Part shown: positions 8,728 to 17,999 of the stretch, one piece after another | Layout of the letters: each line of letters starts with the position of its first letter | Numbering within the stretch: position 1 is the first letter of the stretch | Assembly: GCA_965223025.1 (NCBI GenBank) | Contig: CBDCVP010000023.1 | Coordinates: forward strand, 3,224,001-3,288,000 | Direction of reading: 5' to 3' | DNA from: JABDMH01 sp965223025 | Lineage (GTDB): Bacteria > Bacteroidota > Bacteroidia > Chitinophagales > Saprospiraceae | DNA length: 64,000 nucleotides | Notes under the pieces: model-generated | The model's input: only the letters and a program-made list of their open reading frames with translations | Database searches by the model: none | What the model was told of the DNA's origin: nothing | Program-made: the position numbers and the translations under genes

Positions 8728-11700
8728 TTACAATCGGATACCCTGCTGATTTTTCCTCCAAAGAGCCAACAGGCAAATGGCCAAAAGAATACCTACTGAA
8801 TAATAGACAAACGACGGAATCGGTGCCGGGTCTCCTGCTGCATACGAATGCAGGCCAGATAAATAATAGTTGACCCCAAAGTAGGTCATCATCACGGAAG
8901 CCAGTCCAAAAAGTGAAGCCACATTAAAAGCGTAAAGGCTCCTAAACCCCGGAATAAACCGCATATGAAGAATAAATGCGTATACAAGTATGGTGACCAA
9001 TGCCCAGGTTTCCTTGGCATCCCAGCCCCAATACCGTCCCCAAGATTCGTTGGCCCACACACCTCCTAAATAGGTACCAATGCTGATCATAAATAACCCC
9101 CCGATCAGCGTCATCTCACTGATGTAAGTAAGTTCTTTGATCGTCCGCTGTATGCGTTGATTGTTATTCCTATTGACAAAAATCATCAAAATAAGATTGA
9201 GCACACCAATGATGGCACCCAACATCAGAAAGCCATAGCTACCTGCTTCTAAAGAAACATGGATGGTCAGCCAATATGATTTTAGCACAGGTACCAATGG
9301 GGTGATCTCCGGATCCATCCAGCTAAGACCAGCCACCATTAAGATCGTAGAGGCAAGGATGGATGTTGCAGCAAGACCACCCAATGACTTTCGTGTAAAT
9401 AGCATTCCTGCCAACATGGTAGTCCATCCAATATAGATCATAGACTCGTAGCCGTTGCTCCATGGTGCACGGCCAGAAACATACCAGCGAAGACCCAGTC
9501 CTATTGTGTGAAACAGGAACAATAATCCCAATATTCCCAGAGCAATTTTTAGCGGCAGCTGTAGGTTGACCTGAGCATTAAAAACCTTTACAAAAAACAT
9601 AATTAAAATCAATAGTCCAGAAAGAGCATAGTACTTCCCAACGCGACTAAAAACATTCAATTTGTTTAATAAAATCTCATACTGAATCTGACGATCAGAT
9701 GGCATAATATCACCTCCATGTGCAGTTTGATAGTGACATAGCTGGTCTAACAATTCGGATGGAAGCTGCCAATCGTTGCGCTCATTAGCCTCTTTGATGG
9801 CATTGATATACGAAGGATAAAATCCTCTGACAAAGTCTGGAAGTGTCATTCGACCCTGAGCCTGATGCACGTCGGCTGGCGATAGCCATTGGGTCTGCTC
9901 ACTATTTTCTTGGGGAAATATGCGTGACAGCCTTCCGTTGAAAACCATATTGCAGATATTGACCCGCTCGTCAATCTTGATGATCTCCTTCTCGAAAGTG
10001 CCCCTGTACCTCGGCTCCATGTTGTAGGCTTTTCTCACATGATCCTTGAGGATATAGTCGGGATTAAAAAAGTCGGAGTATCTGGCCAGTTTGTCAGATA
10101 CCGCGACTAGTTGAGTCAGGCGCTCATGCTTGCCCAACTTGATCAGTGGAACCTCCGACCAATAGTCGGGATAAGCCATCATGCCTAAGAAGATCTGATC
10201 GGCGTTCTGGTGGTAAAGAGCATCATTTCTGGATAGCTTTCGCAAGACCTCACTGGCCATGGTGTTGATGGGCTTCATTCTTCCTCGAAAGTCTTGCACG
10301 GCCAGCCTCCCAAAGGCTGCAGCATGTTCTTTGTCTATGATGAATTGGGGATCCATCGTATTATCAACAGCCTTCGAGGGAAGAGAGTCAAGCATCACCA
10401 GAGAAAAAGGGATCAGAGTAGTAGCAATCTTCCGCACTGTGCGCATGCCCTTCAGTTGCTGTGACAAAGAATGAAATCTGCTCTTCTTGCTAAGAAGTGT
10501 GAGCACCATACCGATCGTGAGTAAAAAGTAGCCAAAGTATGAAATCCAGGTACCCAGTGAATCGTGATTTACACTTAGAATCGTGCCAAGTTCGTCTTTA
10601 TCAAAAGAACTTTGAAAAAAACGATACCCCCCATAATTCAAGATATTATTCATGAAAATTCTCTGATCTCTCACCACGCCATTTGGCTGATCGATCAAGG
10701 TTACCTCACTAGCATAGGATGAGGCACTATTGGTGCCAGGATATCTTTCCATAATAAAATCCCTCAATCTAATGGAAAAGGGCAGTGATAAATACTTAGA
10801 ACCATAAGCCGCCGTCACTGACGTTTGGCCAAGCAGGGCCGACTTAGGGTGACCAACCATACCTTTATTACCCTCGAGATCTAGCCATGCCTGATGATCA
10901 CCGACTGTCACCAATAATCTTGCCATCGCAATACTGCCCCCACCCATTTTTCTTGAGGAAGAAACTACAGTTGTTGCTGCATTAGGTTGAAAGTCACTAA
11001 AAACATAATTTAATGCGCCAACCCGGTACAATGATCGCAATCTGATAGGGTGGGTGATACTGGGCTGCAGCGTGTCTAATCTTTGAGTGGCCATCTCCAT
11101 CTGCACCACAGGAATATCTGTCTCAAACAGCAGTGCCTCACCATCAAGGGAGATATTCACAGCACCAGGTTCCTTCTTGTCCTTGAAATTAAATAAGGTG
11201 CCTTCGATCCCTATTTGCTCATGCTCTTTTACGAGGAATTCCTGCCTTCCGTCCGCCCCTGCGACCACGACTTTCAAAACAGCTGCTCCATCAGAGTTGC
11301 TTGAAATTTTTTCCACAGGATTGGGAATAAAATCTTCTAGTGAAAAGTCCACTACTTGATCACCGATCTGATAAGACTCCCTAAATCGGTTCCGACCCAG
11401 AGATGCAAAAAAAACCGGCTCATCAAACTTATAGACCTGTCCATCCTGCTTTATTTCAAATTGCAGGTAGGTCTCATTGGATAAAATCAAATTTGTCTCG
11501 GATCCTTCCCGGATATGCATCATCCCCTCACTACCAAAATACCTGGTCACCCCGGCTCCAAGCAAAATAACAATCATGGCAGCATGAAAAATCAGGACAG
11601 CCCATTTTTTTTGACGAACCATCTTAAAGCGAATAATATTCGCAACTAGGCATATACCAAATAGTATGAGCAAACCTTCAAACCAACGGGTCCGAAAAAC

Positions 11701-11838
11701 AACTTTCTGAGCAGCCGCAGTACCGAAGTCATTTTCAATAAAAGTAGCTGCGGCTATTGCGATCGCAAATAATATGATGTAAAGTCCAGCTGCACTCGTC
11801 GAGAAAAATCTATCCAGTATCTTGTTAAGCCTCACCAT
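8728..11838 (-). CDS. ccsBA: Cytochrome c biogenesis protein CcsBA (ResB-CcsA fusion)
   Basis: A 1036-residue multi-spanning membrane protein for system II cytochrome c maturation, which carries heme across the inner membrane and attaches it to CXXCH motifs. The N-terminal part (about 1-460) is ResB/CcsB-like with four membrane helices and a large periplasmic domain. The C-terminal part (about 720-1030) is CcsA-like and holds the tryptophan-rich WANESWGRYWGWDAKETWAL motif that binds heme, with flanking histidines such as LTIHVSLEAGSYG. The fused form is typical of Bacteroidota. It is the last gene of a seven-gene operon whose products carry 72 predicted heme sites, which explains a dedicated maturase there. 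It starts 27 bp after the upstream lipoprotein gene. Confidence 0.93.
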   Translation of the reverse strand: MVRLNKILDRFFSTSAAGLYIILFAIAIAAATFIENDFGTAAAQKVVFRTRWFEGLLILFGICLVANIIRFKMVRQKKWAVLIFHAAMIVILLGAGVTRYFGSEGMMHIREGSETNLILSNETYLQFEIKQDGQVYKFDEPVFFASLGRNRFRESYQIGDQVVDFSLEDFIPNPVEKISSNSDGAAVLKVVVAGADGRQEFLVKEHEQIGIEGTLFNFKDKKEPGAVNISLDGEALLFETDIPVVQMEMATQRLDTLQPSITHPIRLRSLYRVGALNYVFSDFQPNAATTVVSSSRKMGGGSIAMARLLVTVGDHQAWLDLEGNKGMVGHPKSALLGQTSVTAAYGSKYLSLPFSIRLRDFIMERYPGTNSASSYASEVTLIDQPNGVVRDQRIFMNNILNYGGYRFFQSSFDKDELGTILSVNHDSLGTWISYFGYFLLTIGMVLTLLSKKSRFHSLSQQLKGMRTVRKIATTLIPFSLVMLDSLPSKAVDNTMDPQFIIDKEHAAAFGRLAVQDFRGRMKPINTMASEVLRKLSRNDALYHQNADQIFLGMMAYPDYWSEVPLIKLGKHERLTQLVAVSDKLARYSDFFNPDYILKDHVRKAYNMEPRYRGTFEKEIIKIDERVNICNMVFNGRLSRIFPQENSEQTQWLSPADVHQAQGRMTLPDFVRGFYPSYINAIKEANERNDWQLPSELLDQLCHYQTAHGGDIMPSDRQIQYEILLNKLNVFSRVGKYYALSGLLILIMFFVKVFNAQVNLQLPLKIALGILGLLFLFHTIGLGLRWYVSGRAPWSNGYESMIYIGWTTMLAGMLFTRKSLGGLAATSILASTILMVAGLSWMDPEITPLVPVLKSYWLTIHVSLEAGSYGFLMLGAIIGVLNLILMIFVNRNNNQRIQRTIKELTYISEMTLIGGLFMISIGTYLGGVWANESWGRYWGWDAKETWALVTILVYAFILHMRFIPGFRSLYAFNVASLFGLASVMMTYFGVNYYLSGLHSYAAGDPAPIPSFVYYSVGILLAICLLALWRKNQQGIRL

Positions 11839-11865
11839 GACCTCAATTTACTATAGCCCGATGTA

Positions 11866-12657
11866 TTAGTTGACATGATTAATCTCAGCATCTTCCATAA
11901 TGAGATCGTATCGGTATCCCGATCCAAAATCTTTATTTGTGGCGATCATCCCAGTAAAAGATACCACTGCTCCAACTAGGACATCCTCTTTTGTAACGAC
12001 TGTAAGGTCGAAATGTTGATCTTTTTCATCCTTACTTCCATCCTGCAGATGAATCCAGTTCTTACCCATGATATTCCGATTGACCTTCACACATTGTCCT
12101 GTGACACTGATCTCACGACCAGCATATTGTTCGGGATCGGAAAACAATTCATCCAGCGAGATGGCACCTTCAATGGGCTCGATATCTTTTAACTCAATAT
12201 TGGGCCGTTCATCCTTAGACTGATGTGGCATTCCATGACCACCGTCCATTACATTTGGTGATGTGCTAACTCCACTCACAAGGTATAGGGTTTCAAAAAC
12301 GCGATCATGTTCTTTACTATGAAAGTTGTGCATCTTCACACCTCCTCGATAATAGTAGATCTCTCCTTTGGTCACCTCAGTGCGAGGAATCGCGATCCAA
12401 AAAGTATGGGCATCCTCGGTCACTTCTAAATATGTATATCGGGAAGCGTGCAAAAAATCCTCCACGACCACTTGATGTGCCTCTTGATTTGGGACATCAA
12501 TCTGAGTCATTTCTTGGTTTTCGGTAGTCGTGACTGGTGCAATAACTTTGGGCTTGGATTGACAAGCCATTGCCAGTATCGCTGAACACAGGAGGAAAAT
12601 CAATTTTTGATGTCCCCGGCGGATTACATCAATTCGAAGGTGCTTTATCATCTCCAT
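11866..12657 (-). CDS. Lipoprotein with OB-fold-like domain, cytochrome operon
   Basis: About 263 residues from the ATG at 12657, chosen because it lies just after the stop of the preceding gene (12665); a longer frame to 12789 would overlap that gene by 125 bp. The N-terminus has a hydrophobic stretch LIFLLCSAILAMACQ with a lipobox ending in Cys. The middle has a beta-rich segment (TYLEVTEDAHTFWIAIPRTE), and the C-terminus reads GREISVTGQCVKVNRNIMG ... NWIHLQDGS ... VVSFTGMIATNKDFGSGY, a pattern of OB-fold (tOB) domains. There is no CXXCH motif. It is conserved in position between the beta-barrel and CcsBA genes, so it is probably an envelope partner of the electron conduit. The molecular role is unknown. 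Confidence 0.75.
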   Translation of the reverse strand: MEMIKHLRIDVIRRGHQKLIFLLCSAILAMACQSKPKVIAPVTTTENQEMTQIDVPNQEAHQVVVEDFLHASRYTYLEVTEDAHTFWIAIPRTEVTKGEIYYYRGGVKMHNFHSKEHDRVFETLYLVSGVSTSPNVMDGGHGMPHQSKDERPNIELKDIEPIEGAISLDELFSDPEQYAGREISVTGQCVKVNRNIMGKNWIHLQDGSKDEKDQHFDLTVVTKEDVLVGAVVSFTGMIATNKDFGSGYRYDLIMEDAEINHVN

Positions 12658-12664
12658 TCTAAAC

Positions 12665-14278
12665 TTAGAATCGTTGAATAATATTGGCGTACACATGGTG
12701 TAAGGTTCTGGTCTTCTGAAACGTACCCTCATAGTTGACAGATAATGAGCGATTCTTATTGATGCGCCAGGTGAGGTCTCCTCCACCAATGTCTTGGGTC
12801 AATTTGGAATCGGCCCGCCCGTATTGATAATTGACAACTCTGTAACTCATACTGCAGAATAATTTTCCAGGCACAAGATCTTTGGAGGACCTTATTCCAT
12901 AAATGCCGCCACGAATGTAACTGTTCTCCAGTAAAGTTGCAGAAATCGAGATTGACATCTTCAACCAGGGCACACGACTAATCGTCAAATAACTGTAGAG
13001 ATTCTTTGCTGGATCGGACTTCCCTTTTTCAAAGCGATACCCTACACTGCTTCCAAGAGTTATATACTTCATCGGTCGGTAGTTAAATCTGAGCCTGAGA
13101 CCTTGTCTGGTCTCCTTCTCTATCAAATCATCGATGAAACTCTTATACGTTTCAAAGTAAATCACATTCTTGCGTGCATCATAAGAGGTAGATATCGAAA
13201 ATTTGCGGGAGGCCCGATATCTTAAGGAAACGTATACACTCGTAGGTCTCATGACATGAGCCGACTGTCCATCCAAAAGCTGATATAGGTCCAGCTCCAA
13301 AGAAGAGAATGCATATACGTTCTTTAGCAAGGAATTGGTGTGTTGAAAATATGCAAACCGCCGATCGGTGAAACCATGATTCCTCTGTTCGATTAAGGCT
13401 CCTGAAGTCTGAACATGACCGTTTTCTGAATGGTATGCATGGCTGATAAAACCCCCATACTGAAATAAATCAGGGTTGAAGTCATAGCGCTGCGGATCAG
13501 GTCTGGTGCCCATAATAGCACCCACCGTCACCTGACCAAATCGCCTTTCCATCTGAATACCATCACTGGCTCCAAGGTTTGTAATGTGACGATTGATGCT
13601 GCGACCCAGGATGATCGAAGTCTTGTCATCTGGCTCGCAACTTACAGCCAGACTATACACTTTGAGTGCTTTGGCCAAATCTTCTCTCACCTCACTCCAT
13701 TCGCCAGATCTATGCCGAAAAAGCATATAGCTTTCAACGGAAAATCTTGAGCCGGCAGGATTCTTTGCCTGCAGAGAGAAGGTGTATCGCATCCGTTGAC
13801 TGGGTGCTATACTAGTATTTGAGAAATATGCATAAGCACCAACTCCCAATCTTCCCCGGATCGATGGCTGCCTGTAAGATGTTTTTGTTTCTGACTCATT
13901 ATCCCCCAGACCGGATTCAACGCCGACCAGACCTAATTCGTTTTCTCTTGCTTCCATACTATCCGGTATGATGGAGGGTGGAGGCATTTTTGTCCTCCAT
14001 ACCAATACATCACCCACTTCAATGCTGATCCCATCGATGCGTATGCCCACACATGAGATTGATGACAGATGCTTAACCTCCAAAGCAGGTATGCGTTCCT
14101 TTTCTTTCAATAATAACAGCGTATCACCAATTCTGATAGCATGCGTAGCTGCGAACTTTACATAAACATTTTGCGAATTGAGATAGGAGACCACACCCTC
14201 TTGCAGCTCTACAAGATCTTGTCCTACCGTCTTTGAGGTTGCAACAAACAAACATATGACCCAGACAATATATTTCAT
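12665..14278 (-). CDS. Outer-membrane beta-barrel protein of the cytochrome operon
   Basis: A 537-residue exported protein I cannot assign to a named family. A signal peptide (MKYIVWVICLFVATSKTVGQ) is followed by a small beta-rich periplasmic domain (about 22-100, with VVSYLNSQNVYVKF and IRIGDTLLLL), then, from about residue 135, many alternating amphipathic strands with aromatic ends, as expected of an outer-membrane barrel (for example KISISTSYDARKNVIYFETY, RLRFNYRPMKYITLGSSVGY). The protein ends in a strand terminating in Phe (IIQRF), a common barrel signature. It sits 16 bp after the 49-heme cytochrome gene and 7 bp before the lipoprotein gene. By analogy with MtrB/PioB-type porins it could hold the giant cytochrome in the outer membrane, though no sequence similarity to MtrB is evident. 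Confidence 0.7.
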   Translation of the reverse strand: MKYIVWVICLFVATSKTVGQDLVELQEGVVSYLNSQNVYVKFAATHAIRIGDTLLLLKEKERIPALEVKHLSSISCVGIRIDGISIEVGDVLVWRTKMPPPSIIPDSMEARENELGLVGVESGLGDNESETKTSYRQPSIRGRLGVGAYAYFSNTSIAPSQRMRYTFSLQAKNPAGSRFSVESYMLFRHRSGEWSEVREDLAKALKVYSLAVSCEPDDKTSIILGRSINRHITNLGASDGIQMERRFGQVTVGAIMGTRPDPQRYDFNPDLFQYGGFISHAYHSENGHVQTSGALIEQRNHGFTDRRFAYFQHTNSLLKNVYAFSSLELDLYQLLDGQSAHVMRPTSVYVSLRYRASRKFSISTSYDARKNVIYFETYKSFIDDLIEKETRQGLRLRFNYRPMKYITLGSSVGYRFEKGKSDPAKNLYSYLTISRVPWLKMSISISATLLENSYIRGGIYGIRSSKDLVPGKLFCSMSYRVVNYQYGRADSKLTQDIGGGDLTWRINKNRSLSVNYEGTFQKTRTLHHVYANIIQRF

Positions 14279-14294
14279 TTCCTTACAAAGATTC

Positions 14295-17200
14295 TCAGTC
14301 CCCGGAGGGGTGACACGTGAAGCAGCTGACGCTGTTGTACTGGTAATTATTTACTTCATCGTGGTCGTTATCCACTTCATTTCTGTTACTATGTTCATGG
14401 CAATTGATGCAACTAAATAGTGCTAAGTTATTGGCATTGGTATGACAATCCGTGCATTCATTCCACTCACCCTGATGCTTACCGCTGGCGATGGGAAAGT
14501 ACTGACCATCGTGGTCGAAGTTAGCGGGTTGCCAGGCTGACTTTGAATGGCATGAGGCACAGTCCGTATCAAATCCAGAATTCTGATGTGGTGGATTTGC
14601 TGTGGCATTATATTCATCCGTATGACAACCCGCACAGGTGTTGGGCGTATTGCTGTAGCTTCCTTGATGACAGGTGGCACAATCTGTAGCGATGGCCGTA
14701 TGGGCTCCAGCCAAAACGTAGTATTGATCATGGATCGCAAAAGTTGCGGGACTCCAGCCAGGATCGGTGCTATGACAAGATGCACAATCATGGGGCAATG
14801 ACAAGGTCTGATGACTGGGATCTGAAGCCTGGTTAAAATCGGCCTGATGACAATCCACACATGCAGTCGAAGTGCCCATGTACCCCTCGGCATGGCAACT
14901 GGTGCATTCCACTGCCGCATGGGCTCCCGTCAATGGGAAACTGGTGGTGTTGTGATCAAAGGCACCATCCGCAGCACCAGTTGGATGACAGGTAAAGCAC
15001 GCATCGCTTTGATAGGTATATCCTGACACACCTTGATGTTCATTGTCGGTGTTGGTCTTACTGTGCTCATGACACGCCGTGCAGTTAAAAGTGGTAAAAT
15101 TACCGGCCGTGGTGTGACACTCGGCACATTCACTCCAAGCTCCCCGATGGGTTCCGCTGGCGATGGGAAAGTACTGACCATCGTGGTCGAAGTTAGCGGG
15201 TTGCCAGGTTGACTCTGAATGGCATGAGGCACAGTCCGTATCGAATCCAGAATTCTGATGTGGTGGATTTGCCGTAGCATTATATTCATCCGTATGACAA
15301 CCCGCACAGGTGTTGGGCGTATTGCTGTAGCTTCCTTGATGACAGGTGGCACAATCTGTAGCGATGGCCGTATGGGCTCCAGCCAAAACGTAATATTGAT
15401 CATGGATCGCAAAAGTTGCTGGACTCCAGCCAGGATCGGTGCTATGACAAGATGCACAATCATGGGGCAATGACAAGGTCTGATGGCTGGGATCTGAAGC
15501 CTGGTTAAAATCGGCCTGATGACAATCCACACATACAGTCGAGGTGCCCATGTACCCATCGGCATGGCAACTGGTGCATTCCACCGCCGTATGGGCTCCC
15601 GTCAATGGGAAACTGGTGGTGTTGTGATCAAAGGCACCATCGGCCGTACCAGTAGGATGACAGGTAAAGCACGCATCGCTTTGATAGGTATATCCTGACA
15701 CACCTTGATGTTCATTGTCGGTGTTGGTCTTATTGTGCTCATGACACGATGTGCAGTTAAAGGTGGTAAAATTACCGGCCGTGGTGTGACACTCGGCACA
15801 TTCACTCCAAGCTCCTCGATGGGTTCCGCTGGCGATGGGAAAGTACTGACCATCGTGGTCGAAGTTAGCGGGTTGCCAGGTTGACTCTGAATGGCATGAG
15901 GCACAGTCCGTATCAAATCCAGAATTCTGATGTGGTGGATTTGCTGTGGCATTATATTCATCCGTATGACAACCCGCACAGGTGTTGGGCGTATTGCTGT
16001 AGCTTCCTTGATGACAGGTGGCACAATCTGTAGCGATGGCCGTATGGGCTCCAGCCAAATCGTAATATTGATCATGGATCGCAAAAGTTGCGGGACTCCA
16101 GCCAGGATCGGTCCTATGACAAGATGCACAATCATGGGGCAATGACAAGGTCTGATGACTGGGATCTGAAGCCTGGTTAAAATCGGCCTGATGACAATCC
16201 ACACATGCAGTCGAAGTGCCCATGTACCCATCGGCATGGCAACTGGTGCATTCCGCTGCCGTATGGGCTCCCGTCAACGGGAAACTGGTGGTGTTGTGAT
16301 CAAAGGCACCATCGGCCGTACCAGTAGGATGACAGGTAAAGCACGCATCGCTTTGATAGGTATATCCTGACACACCTTGATGTTCATTGTCGGTGTTGGT
16401 CTTATTGTGCTCATGACACGCCGTGCAGTTAAAGGTGGTAAAATTACCGGCCGTGATGTGACACTCGGCACATTCACTCCAAGCTCCCCGATGGGTTCCG
16501 CTGGCGATGGGAAAGTACTGACCATCGTGGTCGAAGTTAGCGGGTTGCCAGGTTGACTCTGAATGGCATGAGGCACAGTCCGTATCAAATCCGGAACTCT
16601 GATGCGGTGGATTTGCCGTAGCATTATATTCATCCGTATGACAACCCGCACAGGTGTTGGGCGTATTGCTGTAGCCTCCTTGATGACAGGTGGCACAATC
16701 TGCAGTGATGGCCGCATGGGCTCCAGCCAAAACGTAATATTGATCATGGATCGCAAAAGTTGCTGGACTCCAGCCAGGATCAGTCGAGTGACAAGAGGCG
16801 CAGTCCATCGATAGCCCGAGCTCAACATGATTGGGATTACCGCTTTGGTCGAAATCCGTTTTGTGACAGTCCGAGCAGATCGCTGAAGTGCCATTATATC
16901 CTGAGATATGGCATTGTTGGCAATCGCTTAGTAGATGTGCTCCAGTGAGAGGGAAAGCCGTTTTGCCATGGTCAAAAGTTGCATCACTATTGCCGGTTGG
17001 GTGACATGCCAGGCAAGAGTTACTGTTAAATGAGTAGCCTGGCACATCTCCATGTTTGTGGTCGGTACTCTCTTGATTGTGCTCATGACAAGTCGTACAC
17101 GAAAATGATGCGAAGTCGCCTGACTGCGTATGGCACTCCTTACAGTTGTTCCATTCACCTGCGTGTTCTCCACCATAGATCGGGAAGAATTGAGCATCAT

Positions 17201-17999
17201 GGTCCTTATATGTGGCAGGTTTCCAATCCACTTCCAAGGTATGACAAGCTTGACAATCTGTGGAAAATCCAAGGCCATGGTGATTGGGTTCTGATGCTTG
17301 CTGGAAGTCTATTTGATGACAATCGATACAGACATTAGACGTCATGGTGTAGTCTTCACTGCGATGGCAACCGGCACAAACCAGGATGTCATGGCCATCT
17401 CTCAGTGGGAAGAAGTCGTGATCAAATCCCATCGATGTCCACTCCAGTGCATCAAAACGATGGCATTCAGCACATTCAAAGGAATACCCTGCTTGCTGGT
17501 GATTGGGTTTTGTCGCCGTATAGTATTCTTCACGATGGCAGTTGATGCACTCATGGCCTATCGGATCAAATTGAAGGAGATTTTCAGGTCGGTGACATTC
17601 TCGACAATCTGCCATGGCATGTGCTCCCAAAGCGGTAAATCCATTCTGTTGGTGGATCTCGGTGATGTTTTCAACCAGCCAGGAACTAGTATGGTGACAA
17701 CGTGCGCAATCTGTTCCTACACTCTGATTGTGCATATCTAAATGGCAGCTAAGACAGCTGCTTTCTGCCTTGGAGAACACGAGTGATGTATGGCACATTT
17801 TGCAGTCCGTCAATTCATGCTGTCCGCTGAGGGTAAACTGGGTTGAATCATGATGGAAACTTGATGCCGCATCCATCTTCCAACTGTGGGGGCTATGGCA
17901 CTTGATACAGTCCATGGTCAACGATTTACCATGGGGAGATTGCGCGAGCAGAGAGCTAACGGATACTAGACACCACATTACAAATGGCAGCTTGCACAT
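14295..17999 (-). CDS. Giant multiheme cytochrome c with 49 CXXCH motifs
   Basis: A 1234-residue exported cytochrome c. After a signal peptide (MCKLPFVMWCLVSVSSLLAQ) I count 49 CXXCH heme-attachment motifs spread over the whole length, with many extra histidines (FDHDGQYFPI, HDQYYVLAGAH) able to act as distal ligands. From about residue 405 the protein consists of tandem units of 224 residues holding nine hemes each: three full copies and a fourth of seven hemes ending at the C-terminus, preceded by a diverged related unit. Units start at MDCASCHSTDPGW-type sequences. It follows the 23-heme cytochrome gene with a 22-bp overlap. With no other recognisable domain it is best read as a heme wire crossing the periplasm or extending from the surface. 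Family: cytochrome c3/c7-like multiheme repeats (DUF-type); redox partner unknown. Confidence 0.93.
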   Translation of the reverse strand: MCKLPFVMWCLVSVSSLLAQSPHGKSLTMDCIKCHSPHSWKMDAASSFHHDSTQFTLSGQHELTDCKMCHTSLVFSKAESSCLSCHLDMHNQSVGTDCARCHHTSSWLVENITEIHQQNGFTALGAHAMADCRECHRPENLLQFDPIGHECINCHREEYYTATKPNHQQAGYSFECAECHRFDALEWTSMGFDHDFFPLRDGHDILVCAGCHRSEDYTMTSNVCIDCHQIDFQQASEPNHHGLGFSTDCQACHTLEVDWKPATYKDHDAQFFPIYGGEHAGEWNNCKECHTQSGDFASFSCTTCHEHNQESTDHKHGDVPGYSFNSNSCLACHPTGNSDATFDHGKTAFPLTGAHLLSDCQQCHISGYNGTSAICSDCHKTDFDQSGNPNHVELGLSMDCASCHSTDPGWSPATFAIHDQYYVLAGAHAAITADCATCHQGGYSNTPNTCAGCHTDEYNATANPPHQSSGFDTDCASCHSESTWQPANFDHDGQYFPIASGTHRGAWSECAECHITAGNFTTFNCTACHEHNKTNTDNEHQGVSGYTYQSDACFTCHPTGTADGAFDHNTTSFPLTGAHTAAECTSCHADGYMGTSTACVDCHQADFNQASDPSHQTLSLPHDCASCHRTDPGWSPATFAIHDQYYDLAGAHTAIATDCATCHQGSYSNTPNTCAGCHTDEYNATANPPHQNSGFDTDCASCHSESTWQPANFDHDGQYFPIASGTHRGAWSECAECHTTAGNFTTFNCTSCHEHNKTNTDNEHQGVSGYTYQSDACFTCHPTGTADGAFDHNTTSFPLTGAHTAVECTSCHADGYMGTSTVCVDCHQADFNQASDPSHQTLSLPHDCASCHSTDPGWSPATFAIHDQYYVLAGAHTAIATDCATCHQGSYSNTPNTCAGCHTDEYNATANPPHQNSGFDTDCASCHSESTWQPANFDHDGQYFPIASGTHRGAWSECAECHTTAGNFTTFNCTACHEHSKTNTDNEHQGVSGYTYQSDACFTCHPTGAADGAFDHNTTSFPLTGAHAAVECTSCHAEGYMGTSTACVDCHQADFNQASDPSHQTLSLPHDCASCHSTDPGWSPATFAIHDQYYVLAGAHTAIATDCATCHQGSYSNTPNTCAGCHTDEYNATANPPHQNSGFDTDCASCHSKSAWQPANFDHDGQYFPIASGKHQGEWNECTDCHTNANNLALFSCINCHEHSNRNEVDNDHDEVNNYQYNSVSCFTCHPSGD
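14450..16900. repeat. 672-bp tandem repeat inside the 49-heme cytochrome gene
   Basis: About 3.6 copies of a 672-bp unit arranged head to tail. Identical landmark blocks recur at regular steps, for example GTCAATGGGAAACTGGTGGT-like blocks at about 14930, 15602 and 16274, and CCATCGTGGTCGAAGTTAGC near 14507, 15179, 15851 and 16523. Copies differ by only scattered substitutions, mostly silent or conservative. The unit length is divisible by three (224 codons), so gain or loss of a unit keeps the frame and changes heme number by nine. Confidence 0.93.

Noticed and set aside
12658..12789. Longer start for the OB-fold lipoprotein at 12789
   Set aside because: It would overlap the barrel gene by 125 bp and bury the lipoprotein signal far from the N-terminus.
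14423..16948. Long open frames on both strands across the giant cytochrome gene, repeated every 672 bp
   Set aside because: They are shadows of the tandem repeat; the frame with 49 CXXCH motifs and a signal peptide is the coding one.
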